Shown piece by piece: positions 41,369-49,159 of a stretch of 49,159 bases of DNA (position 1 is the stretch's first letter; each line of letters opens with the position of its first letter). The notes under the pieces are model-generated. The model was not told where the DNA came from and ran no database searches. It saw only the letters and a list, made by a program, of their open reading frames with translations. The stretch is from assembly GCA_019242155.1 (NCBI GenBank), contig JAFAWA010000177.1, positions 1 through 49,159 of the forward strand, read 5' to 3'. The position numbers and the translations under genes are program-made. This DNA comes from Terriglobia bacterium. GTDB taxonomy: Bacteria > Acidobacteriota > Terriglobia > Bryobacterales > Bryobacteraceae.

Positions 41369-44300
41369 TTAATTCATTTGCGGTTTTGCCGTCAATCCGG
41401 CCTTCTCATCTTGTCTCCAACTGATCGAGATGTACGTTATGGGTTTCGTCATCTTGTTCGTCACCCAAAGAGGAGCACATTTGTTCGCTAACTCTGGCGC
41501 TTGCACATCGAGATCCGAGCGGCCGGGAGTCTGCATGGTGATAATGATTGGATGATCCGGGGGGGGCAACCTACCGCCCGTTAAGCCCAACGTTGTATCT
41601 TTGATGACGAGACTTGCTCCTGGATCGAGCTTTCCTTGCCACTCGACGGTGTCATACGGATCTCCTGTATAAGTGCCACTCGAGCATCCGGAACCGGTAG
41701 GCGGTGGGGAGGGCGATGTGATCCTCGTATCCTCTTGGTCCGGCTGCTTCTGCTCTTTCGGTTTCGGCTTCTCCTCGACCTTCGGGTGAACGCTTAATAG
41801 TACTCTCAGCTCGTACGGATCAACCCGGCTATCTGACGATTTTACTAGTACGACACCTTCGTGGGGTCCCTCAGAGACACCTTGCGGGCTCACCGATAAA
41901 GTTATGGTCTTCCCTCTCCTTTGTACTTCTAAGGGAAAAGTTGTAGGCCGCCTAATCTCGCCGATTTCCCCTTGCACGATCTCCACCGATTGCTCAGACG
42001 GAGAAGCCGTTCCACCGATAGTGTACTCAAATGTGACAGGCCCCGGCGGCGCAATCTGGATCGGGATTGGAGTCAGTGGAGGCTTACCCTCGACTTCCAA
42101 ATGCACGCGAATCGTAATCGCCGGGTTTGACACAGGTTCGCGTGCAGTGAGTTGTACGCCGGTCGTAAATTTTCCCTGACCGATCTTGTTCACGTCTATT
42201 CCAACTTGAAGTCCGCCGCCTTTTATGCGCGTCACTCGAACCCAATCGTCGTCTCGCTTGACATCGAATGCGACGTTTGGCGGCTCCAGGCGCACGCGCT
42301 GTGTAGGCAGTGGCAATGAGTCCCCCAAGCGGTAAGAGAAATACAATTCTAAAGGCGCTGCTTTCACCGTGATCTTAGGTTGACTGATCGCTGGTTCACT
42401 GATTATTGGCTGACTGATTGCCTTGGCTTGTCCGGGAGGCTTAGCCAACAACAAATACCAAACGATTGCGGCGGCAGCGGCCATACCCAGCACCGCCGCG
42501 GCCAACCAAAGCGGCCGCGGGCGGCGCCACCGATGCTGGTCAACCGTTCTATGAGGCCGTACCCTGCTCTTCTTTCCTGCCGTAATCTCATCCAGCAGCA
42601 TTTGTGCGCGTGTGTCCTCCAAGCCAATAGCCAACGCGCTCTGCAGCTTTTCCTGTGCAGCGGTCTGTTCGCCTGCGATTGAGAACCGTTCGGCTTCCGC
42701 GAGCAATTCCAAATAAGAGCGCCGCCGTTTCAGATCCGCATCCAGGGCTTTCCAGCGGGCATCTTCGGAAAGCTTCGGCTCGCAGCATGCCAGATGCCTC
42801 GCTGCCTCATCCAGGTCCCATTTTTCCAGGCGGGGCCTTACAGCCGCTTCCAGGTTTTGCAGGGTTTCCGCCAGTTGGCGCTCTTGCGCTACGCGCGTTT
42901 CGAGCGCCTTCCGCCTCTCATTCAGCGTGGCCTCATTCGGATACTCGCCGCAAATCCGGTCCAGCACTCCTAAGGCCTCCGATAGCTTGCCTGCTCCGAT
43001 CAGCCGGTCGGATTCCTGCATAGCCCTCCGGATTTCTTCCCTGCGTGCCTTTTCCAGGCGCTCGGTGACGACAGCCTGAAGCAGCACCGCGGCCCGCGTA
43101 TCTGGTAACCCCTTCGCGATCGCGGCACGCAGCAAACCCTCCGCTTGCTCGAACTGAGCGTTACGCCGCCGCTCTTGTGCTTGCTTCAGGAGCTGTTCGT
43201 AAGCCCGCCGCGTTTCCAACTCGCGCGAAAGTTGCTGCCAAAGCGACTCCGCCGCGAACTCCTTCTTCCGGTCCTCAAGCTGCTGTGCGGCTTCCTCCAG
43301 CTTGCCCTGTGAAAAAAGTTGAGTAACCGCTTCCCCCAAAGTCTCGAGCGCACGCTGCCGAAGGGCGTACGCCAGTTCCTTCCGCAGTTGCTCTAAGATC
43401 GCTTCGTTCGGGAACTGCTCTGCCGCTTGTGTCAATCTTGGCCCAGCGGACTGGAAGTTGCCGGCCTGTATTGCGTCTCTCACCCGCTGCACGGCCGCGG
43501 CCAGCTGGATGCGCCGCCGCTCCCGCGCGGCAGATTCCCGCAGTTGTTCGATCGCCGCGAGCAATTCCCGGTTCACGGGGTAACGCGCCAGGGCTTCGTT
43601 CCCTTCCTCTAGCGCGCGATCCCACTGCTGCTCATTCTGAAGAGTAGCTAAGCGGGCCAATGCCCGATTTACGAAATCCGCCTCGGCACTCTTCGCCAGG
43701 AGGTCGCGGTCGCGCGCTAGTTGGGCCTCCCCCGGATACCGGCGAGACAAAGCTTGCGCAATTCCCAGGGCGGCTTCCAGATTGCCTTGCGTAGCTAGAA
43801 CCTGGATCTGCTGCCGTCCCTGCCGAATCGCTTCCTCCTTCTGTGTTCGCTCACGTGCCCCGGCGATAGCTTCAACCAACGCTATCGCCCGGGGGTCGGT
43901 GTCAAGGTCCACCAGCGCGCGCAACGTTCTTTCGGCCTCGTCGTAAAGACCCTGTTCATAATGGTGCTGCGCTTGCCGGAGTTGCTCTTCACGTTCCACC
44001 AGCTTACGCGAGTCGGCAGCCAGTTCTTGCCAAAGCGGCTCGTTTCTCCACCGCGCTTCGCCTGCATGCAGTACATCCAGCGCTTGCCGCGCATCGTTTG
44101 TGTCCAGCAATGCGCGGACCCTGCCGAAAAACTTATCCCGGACTGCCTGCCGCAAGCGCTCGGCCACCGCCCAGATCTTCTGGTCGCCGGCCCAATTGCG
44201 TGCAGCCGCTTCTGCCCTGTCCAACGCCGCTTCGAGTGCCCCTTGCTGCTCCAGATTCCGGATTTCACTCAATGCTTGCGCGGCCACGGACTCCCTCTCG

Positions 44301-47300
44301 GCTCGGTCTTGCAGTTCGGTCAATTCCGCGTCCGCCCCGAATTCATTGGCAAGTTCGGCGGCTGCGGCCGAGGCCGCGGCAAATTGCCCATTCCGCAGCA
44401 GCTCACGCGCCCGATCCTTCCCTTCGGCCAATGTGATCTTTCGCTCTTTGGCCTTGCGTTCGGCGACTACGGTCTCGAGCAGCACGGTTGCCCTCGCATC
44501 CGGAGCGTCCCGCATTGCGTTTGCGAGTAGCTCCGTTGCCCGGTCGTACTCCCCGGCCGCGCGCTTCCGCTCCGCTTCCGCCAGTGTCTCTCCGTATACG
44601 CGCTCGCGTTCCCAGCGCTGGCGTGCGTTTTCGAGTCGCGCTCTGAGGCCCGTTACGAGCTTATGGCCGGGAAATTCCCGGGCCATCTGATCGGCGATGC
44701 GCGCCACTTCGGTAAAATTATGTTTACGGATCTGTTCGTCCGCCTCTTGGATCTCCCGGCCAAGCGCTGCGTCGCGCTCCTTGGCTCGAATCGCCCCGCG
44801 GATTCTCGCCAGACTGCGTGCCGGCTCGTCATCCGCGGCGCCCTCTTTCACCAATGCGTCCAGTACTGCCGCTGCGTTCGCCAGGTCCCCACGCTCTTCG
44901 AACTCACGGGCGCGCCACAGAGAATACTGGTAGGCCCGTCTTCTTTCCAATTCCCCGTCCAGCGCCTGCCAGCGGGGTTGCCCGGCAAGCGCCTGGTTCG
45001 CGGCCAGGTGCCGCGCCGCCCGCTCCAGATCGTCCGACGCGAAATCCGACTTGATCTCCTCTTCCAAACTACGGAGTTGCGCTTCCAGTTGTGCTTCGCG
45101 GAGTTTCCGATCTAATTGATCCAGCTCCGGCTCACTTGGAAAATCGTGCCGGGCTGCTCGCAGCAAGGTTCCCGCGCGAGTCCAATCCCCCACCGATAAA
45201 GCCTGGTTGATGGCCGCGCAACGCTTTCCGAGGTCGTCCCGCCGTTTGTGCTCCCGCCAGTTTTCCCGCGTGCGCGCCAGCAGGTCGAAAAGACTGGTGT
45301 TATACGGATACCGCTGGAAAGCCGCATCCACGCACTCCAGTGCTTGCTCCCAATTCTGCCGGCTCGTCAACTCCCGGGCTTGCGTAGTGATGTCCGCTAC
45401 ATAGCGCTGTTCCTCATCATCTAATTTCGCCTGCCGCGCCGCATTCAATTGGGCGCCCAGTTTGGGCTCGCCCGGATAATCCATAGCGGCCCCTTCCAGT
45501 ACAGCCAATGCTTCGGCAAACCGTCCAGCGTCCAACAATGTGCGGCCTTCCGCTAGTGCCCGCTCCACACCCGCCGCGTACTGCTGCTGCTCGCGCTCAA
45601 ACTCGAGCTGTCGCCTCAGATCCATCAGACCCGCATCCCGGCCCATTTCGTTTAGAGCCGCGCTTACCAACGACAGCGCCTCTTCAATCCTTCCTGCTAC
45701 CCTAAGTTCCTGCGCTTGCTGCGAAACGCGGTCGATGGCGCTCGCGCGTTCGCGCGCATTGTCCAGAGCGGCCGCGCGGTCCAGCAGCCGCTCTAGCGCC
45801 GCTGCCCTAGGATGCGCCTCTAACCCCTTCGCCAACCTTTGCCGGGCTTCTGTGTAGCGTTGCTCCTGAATCAGCCGCAGCGCCTCTTGGCTGACATCGG
45901 CAATCGCGTCCGCCCGCTGTTGCGCCGCGATTTGCTCCTGAAGCATCGTCCACAGTTGCTTTGGGGCCGTCGAATCGGGGAACTCATCCAGGATCGTACG
46001 TAAGGTCTCCCCCGCTTCCGCCAATTGGTTGGCCTGTAGTTGCTGCCGAGCCTTCGCCATCCTCTCCTGCATGCGCCTATCGCGGGTGCGGCGCTCTTCT
46101 TCTGCTTCCTCCGACGCCAGGCGCGACCGCAGGTCCGCAATTATGTCCTTATCAGCGTCCTGCTCCACCTCGGCCAAAACTGCGCGCGCTTTTCCGAACT
46201 CCTTCCGAAGCAGCAGTTCCTCCAGCCGGTTAAACGCATCCTCCACCAGTAGCGCCTTGTTCTGCTCTTCGATCTGCTGTCGCAGCCGTTCGCTCAGTAC
46301 CGCTGCATCCCGATTCTCCGCATCGGCCGCGCGGGCCTCCTCGGCGTAACGAAGCGCCGCCTCCAATTCCCCCGCCAGCATTTCCCGCCGCGCCTCGGAC
46401 AAAAGCCGACCAGCGCGCCGGTTGGCCTCCAACCCATCTTTCGCTCGCGCCAGCCAATCGCGCACGGATGGATCGGACGAATCCAGCCGCAGCGCCGACT
46501 CGAAAAACTGGATCGCTTTCGTAAACTGTCGTTGCCCAAGCTGCTCGCGTCCGTCTCGTAACAGCGTGTCGACTCGCTTGCGAACCGCCTGCTTCCGCTG
46601 GCCTTCGATCAGACCGTCAAGTAAGCGCCGCGCTTCGCGATTTCCCGGGTCAAGGCGCAATACCTCGCGAATGTTTTCCTGGGCTTTCGCGATCTCTCCG
46701 CTCTGGGATAGCGCCTTCACTCGCTCCAGCAGCAAAGCCGCTTCCCGCTGCGATAATTCCAGCTCCACAGGCTTGAGGTCGAAAAGTAGTTCCTCCATGC
46801 TCTGGTAGCGGGTGTCGCGATCCTTAGCCAGCGCGCGCTGCACCAGCAACTCCAGGTTCTCGGGGCAATCTTCCGCAACCTGCCGTAGCGGAGGCGGCTC
46901 TACCGACGTGATGTTGTAGAACACCGCGCCATAGTCCTTTGCCTCAAAGGGATGCTTGCCCGTTAAAAACTCGTAACACACAACGCCAAAAGCAAAGATA
47001 TCCGCGCAGGGGTCCGCATCCATGCCGTGTATCCGCTCCGGTGACATGTACAGAATAGTTCCGATCAGATCGCCCTGGCGCGTCCGCCTTGTCTCGTTTT
47101 GCCCGCTCACCAGCGCGATACCGAAATCCATCAGCTTCACTTCGCCATGCGGCTGGATCATGATGTTGGCCGGTTTGATATCCCGGTGCACGATCCGGTT
47201 CTCGTGCGCACAAGCCAGCCCTTCAGCCGCCTGAGACAGAAATCGGACCTTCTGCAAAATCGGAAACTGCGCGTGCCGCGAGAGTATCTGTTGGAGGCTC

Positions 47301-47566
47301 TCGCCCTCCACTAGTTCCATTACGATGTAAGGCTTGCCTTCGTAGGTGCTGTACTCGTAAACAGTGACAATGTTTTTGTGTCTCAGATTTCCGGCTGCGG
47401 CTGCTTCTGCGTGGAATCGTGCGAGTAACTCCGGGTCAGTATCGGCGATCAGCACTTTGATGGCGACGTTGCGCCGCATTTGCGGATCGTAAGCGCGGTA
47501 TACGCGCCCGAAGTCTCCATGCCCGATTTCGGAGAGGATCTCGTACTTGCCGATCCGGCTGCTCAT
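41369..47566 (-). CDS. Giant PknB-type Ser/Thr kinase with helical repeats and BACON-like domains
   Basis: A 2065-residue membrane kinase. Residues 1-270 are a complete kinase domain: glycine loop GHGDFG (15-20), Lys37, HRD (127-129), DFG (147-149) and the SPE motif of the activation segment. Residues about 275-1680 are a very long Ala/Glu/Arg-rich helical region made of divergent TPR-like repeats of the kind RLLDEGRFAEALAVLE. A single span follows (about 1688-1708), then two related beta domains of the BACON type (about 1730-1930) and a small C-terminal domain, all expected outside the membrane. The ATG at 47566 is chosen; a TTG two codons upstream is possible. It is divergent from a second kinase. 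Confidence 0.9.
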   Translation of the reverse strand: MSSRIGKYEILSEIGHGDFGRVYRAYDPQMRRNVAIKVLIADTDPELLARFHAEAAAAGNLRHKNIVTVYEYSTYEGKPYIVMELVEGESLQQILSRHAQFPILQKVRFLSQAAEGLACAHENRIVHRDIKPANIMIQPHGEVKLMDFGIALVSGQNETRRTRQGDLIGTILYMSPERIHGMDADPCADIFAFGVVCYEFLTGKHPFEAKDYGAVFYNITSVEPPPLRQVAEDCPENLELLVQRALAKDRDTRYQSMEELLFDLKPVELELSQREAALLLERVKALSQSGEIAKAQENIREVLRLDPGNREARRLLDGLIEGQRKQAVRKRVDTLLRDGREQLGQRQFTKAIQFFESALRLDSSDPSVRDWLARAKDGLEANRRAGRLLSEARREMLAGELEAALRYAEEARAADAENRDAAVLSERLRQQIEEQNKALLVEDAFNRLEELLLRKEFGKARAVLAEVEQDADKDIIADLRSRLASEEAEEERRTRDRRMQERMAKARQQLQANQLAEAGETLRTILDEFPDSTAPKQLWTMLQEQIAAQQRADAIADVSQEALRLIQEQRYTEARQRLAKGLEAHPRAAALERLLDRAAALDNARERASAIDRVSQQAQELRVAGRIEEALSLVSAALNEMGRDAGLMDLRRQLEFEREQQQYAAGVERALAEGRTLLDAGRFAEALAVLEGAAMDYPGEPKLGAQLNAARQAKLDDEEQRYVADITTQARELTSRQNWEQALECVDAAFQRYPYNTSLFDLLARTRENWREHKRRDDLGKRCAAINQALSVGDWTRAGTLLRAARHDFPSEPELDQLDRKLREAQLEAQLRSLEEEIKSDFASDDLERAARHLAANQALAGQPRWQALDGELERRRAYQYSLWRAREFEERGDLANAAAVLDALVKEGAADDEPARSLARIRGAIRAKERDAALGREIQEADEQIRKHNFTEVARIADQMAREFPGHKLVTGLRARLENARQRWERERVYGETLAEAERKRAAGEYDRATELLANAMRDAPDARATVLLETVVAERKAKERKITLAEGKDRARELLRNGQFAAASAAAAELANEFGADAELTELQDRAERESVAAQALSEIRNLEQQGALEAALDRAEAAARNWAGDQKIWAVAERLRQAVRDKFFGRVRALLDTNDARQALDVLHAGEARWRNEPLWQELAADSRKLVEREEQLRQAQHHYEQGLYDEAERTLRALVDLDTDPRAIALVEAIAGARERTQKEEAIRQGRQQIQVLATQGNLEAALGIAQALSRRYPGEAQLARDRDLLAKSAEADFVNRALARLATLQNEQQWDRALEEGNEALARYPVNRELLAAIEQLRESAARERRRIQLAAAVQRVRDAIQAGNFQSAGPRLTQAAEQFPNEAILEQLRKELAYALRQRALETLGEAVTQLFSQGKLEEAAQQLEDRKKEFAAESLWQQLSRELETRRAYEQLLKQAQERRRNAQFEQAEGLLRAAIAKGLPDTRAAVLLQAVVTERLEKARREEIRRAMQESDRLIGAGKLSEALGVLDRICGEYPNEATLNERRKALETRVAQERQLAETLQNLEAAVRPRLEKWDLDEAARHLACCEPKLSEDARWKALDADLKRRRSYLELLAEAERFSIAGEQTAAQEKLQSALAIGLEDTRAQMLLDEITAGKKSRVRPHRTVDQHRWRRPRPLWLAAAVLGMAAAAAIVWYLLLAKPPGQAKAISQPIISEPAISQPKITVKAAPLELYFSYRLGDSLPLPTQRVRLEPPNVAFDVKRDDDWVRVTRIKGGGLQVGIDVNKIGQGKFTTGVQLTAREPVSNPAITIRVHLEVEGKPPLTPIPIQIAPPGPVTFEYTIGGTASPSEQSVEIVQGEIGEIRRPTTFPLEVQRRGKTITLSVSPQGVSEGPHEGVVLVKSSDSRVDPYELRVLLSVHPKVEEKPKPKEQKQPDQEDTRITSPSPPPTGSGCSSGTYTGDPYDTVEWQGKLDPGASLVIKDTTLGLTGGRLPPPDHPIIITMQTPGRSDLDVQAPELANKCAPLWVTNKMTKPITYISISWRQDEKAGLTAKPQMN

Positions 47567-47572
47567 AACCAA

Positions 47573-47731
47573 ATCTATTAGCGAGCTTGATCTTAAGCAG
47601 TGTAAAACATCCGGCTCTAATAAGGGCGCACCCTAAATCCGGTACCGTACCGCTTGCCCGTCCTGGTGCCAAAATCCGCTGGGTTTCATAAGGGCCTTCA
47701 AATAGCCGTTGTTGTAAACTGATTGGGCGCG
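47573..47731. other. Divergent control region between two Ser/Thr kinase genes
   Basis: 159 bases with start codons on both sides. No consensus promoter was found. A TGGCAC on the minus strand (47666-47671) is followed by GC at the wrong spacing for sigma-54. Confidence 0.4.
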
Positions 47732-49159
47732 ATGACGGTTCTCGGTAGGTACGAAATCATCGAGCAACTGGGTGCCGGGGCGATGGGGAATGTTTATCGG
47801 GCCCGGGATACCACCCTGGAGCGCGAAGTTGCACTGAAGACCATCCGTACCGGCACCGACGTGGATCCGGAAGTCCGGCAACGCTTCTATACGGAGGCGA
47901 GAGCCTGCGCCCGCTTGCAGCATTCCAGCATCATCACTGTTTACGACCTGGGTGAAGTCAATAACACGGCCTTCATTGCGATGGAACTCCTCCACGGTTC
48001 TGACTTCCGCCGCATAATTCAGGAGCGTAAGGCTTTTCCCACAGAGCAGAAAATAGGAGCCGTCGCTCAGATCTGTGAAGCACTTGCTCACGCCCACCGC
48101 CACGGCGTAGTACATCGGGATATTAAGCCCAGTAATCTTTTTATTACGGAAGAAGGCCGCGCGAAAGTTCTGGATTTTGGCATCGCCCGGCTGCCTAGTT
48201 CCAGGCTTACGGTCGCCGGCCAGATCCTGGGCACCCCCAATTATATGGCGCCCGAACAGATTCTTGCGCGCCCGACGGACGGACGCTCTGACCTGTTTTC
48301 GGTGGCCGTGATCTTTTTTGAACTCCTTACGTACTCTCATCCGTTCCAAGGCGCGCTCATTCCGCGGCGAATCGTGCAAGGCGATCCGGACTCCCTATTC
48401 GATTACGATTCCACTCTTCCGCTCGTTTTGGAACGGGTAATAAGCCGTGGTCTAGCCAAAGACCCCGACCGGCGCTATCAAACTGGAGATGAGTTTGCCG
48501 CCGACCTCAATGCCGTTCTGGACGCTCTTCGCCAGAATGCCTCTCCCAGCTTCTCCCGCGTCGAACTGCCTTCCCAGCGCGCCCTACCGGTTCAGGTTCT
48601 GCCGCTACAAATTTTCGCTCCAACAGAGGTGCCGGCCGGTGTGGATCCTCATGAGTGGCGCCTCTCGGAAGCATTGCGCCTGATGCCGGAATTCGAAGAC
48701 GCCATCAATGATCGTGATGGCGGGCGCGCTCGTACCATCGTTGCAGATTTGGAGAGCCGCCTGGCAGGTGATATCCGTTTCGCCGAGGCCATGCGCTTAT
48801 GCCGGTCGCGCCTAGCGGAAATCGAGAGCCCAGCTCCAACATCTCCGGTTGCCCGAGCCATCGAGGTGCCTCCTGCCGCGGGGGCCGTGGCGCCAGTTAC
48901 CCAAGTCGCCACAGGGGTAGCCTACAACTCGGTTAACCTCGACGATGCGACTTTTTTCCGTACTGCGCCGATGCACAAGTGCCAGCCCTCCTCACCCGTA
49001 GTTGAAGTTGAGAAAGGGCAGGTTCTGAAACCGCCGCCTCAGCCAACAATCCCGCCCGCCACCTCGGTTCCCTCCGAGGCGAAAAAAGCGGTTCCCGGGT
49101 TCGATCACCCCCGAGTTCTGAACCGACTCAATCCCAAAACTACCAGGCGCGTTTTGATT
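47732..49159 (+). CDS. PknB-type Ser/Thr protein kinase (3' end beyond window)
   Basis: An open frame of 476 codons from the ATG to the window edge, with no stop seen. Residues 1-265 are a complete kinase domain: glycine loop GAGAMGNVY (14-22), Lys36, HRD (128-130), DFG (148-150), MAPEQ and the late conserved Arg in RYQTGDEF. A Pro/Ala/Val-rich linker with no recognised domain follows (about 270-476). Activation-loop serines and threonines are present (PSSRLTVAGQ). It starts 165 bases from the start of the giant kinase on the opposite strand. It may be the PpkA-like kinase that acts opposite the PP2C gene; that is inference from neighbourhood. Confidence 0.9.
   Translation, partial: MTVLGRYEIIEQLGAGAMGNVYRARDTTLEREVALKTIRTGTDVDPEVRQRFYTEARACARLQHSSIITVYDLGEVNNTAFIAMELLHGSDFRRIIQERKAFPTEQKIGAVAQICEALAHAHRHGVVHRDIKPSNLFITEEGRAKVLDFGIARLPSSRLTVAGQILGTPNYMAPEQILARPTDGRSDLFSVAVIFFELLTYSHPFQGALIPRRIVQGDPDSLFDYDSTLPLVLERVISRGLAKDPDRRYQTGDEFAADLNAVLDALRQNASPSFSRVELPSQRALPVQVLPLQIFAPTEVPAGVDPHEWRLSEALRLMPEFEDAINDRDGGRARTIVADLESRLAGDIRFAEAMRLCRSRLAEIESPAPTSPVARAIEVPPAAGAVAPVTQVATGVAYNSVNLDDATFFRTAPMHKCQPSSPVVEVEKGQVLKPPPQPTIPPATSVPSEAKKAVPGFDHPRVLNRLNPKTTRRVLI

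Noticed and set aside
47655-47671. Possible sigma-54 site facing the giant kinase gene
   Set aside because: TGGCAC is present on the - strand, but the GC lies 11 bases away and the -12 block is GGGCA instead of TTGCA.

Overview
The window looks like a chromosomal segment of a high-GC soil bacterium of the Acidobacteriota, most likely the Solibacter/Bryobacter group. This rests on family knowledge rather than a marker gene: there is a Solibacter-type C-terminal domain on an NHL-repeat protein, a PEP-CTERM protein, a conserved acidobacterial family with an N-terminal QIEANRRNALKS motif, and a subtype-i type VI secretion system (T6SS). No tRNA, rRNA, CRISPR array or intact insertion sequence was seen.

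Left part (1-17000), mostly metabolism and single genes. The 3' part of a 2-oxoacid dehydrogenase E1-beta gene, an M24 peptidase-fold gene and a lipoyl E2 gene form an operon. They are followed by a nickel/cobalt exporter-type protein with a His-rich loop, a lone DUF433 protein, a PEP-CTERM protein, a conserved hypothetical, a secreted NHL-repeat protein, an AmpG-like transporter, a DUF892 ferritin-like protein and a MCDYSL-type hypothetical. An APS/PAPS reductase-APS kinase fusion overlaps a PHP phosphatase gene. YgfZ, a DUF4159 protein and a small WYL-like protein follow. Next to them lies a decayed DUF4338 gene that is not visible as a single ORF.

Central part (17000-38521), a T6SS. A PAAR-like DUF4280 spike tip faces a vgrG-DUF4123 adaptor pair on the other strand. 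A sigma-54 activator with FHA and GAF domains follows, and then one long + strand cluster: hcp, an M15 peptidase (candidate effector), a PP2C phosphatase, tssL, tssM, tssB, tssC, tagJ/impE, tssA, tssE, tssF, tssG, tssK and an unrecognised 145-residue gene. Near-consensus -24/-12 sigma-54 promoters precede both hcp and the PAAR-like gene, so the local activator probably switches on the tube protein and the spike tip. A frameshifted hcp 3' remnant lies between tssC and tagJ. tssH (clpV) and tssJ are not in the window.

Right part (38535-49159), accessory and signalling genes. These are a secreted pseudo-caspase fused to a formylglycine-generating-enzyme-like domain, an Asp-zincin (M35-type) protein with a duplicated N-terminal PGPLC motif (candidate effector), and two divergent PknB-type Ser/Thr kinases. 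One kinase has 2065 residues, with a very long helical repeat region, one membrane span and tandem BACON-like domains. The other runs off the right edge. Kinases, PP2C phosphatase and an FHA-bearing activator together suggest that T6SS transcription and assembly are controlled by threonine phosphorylation.
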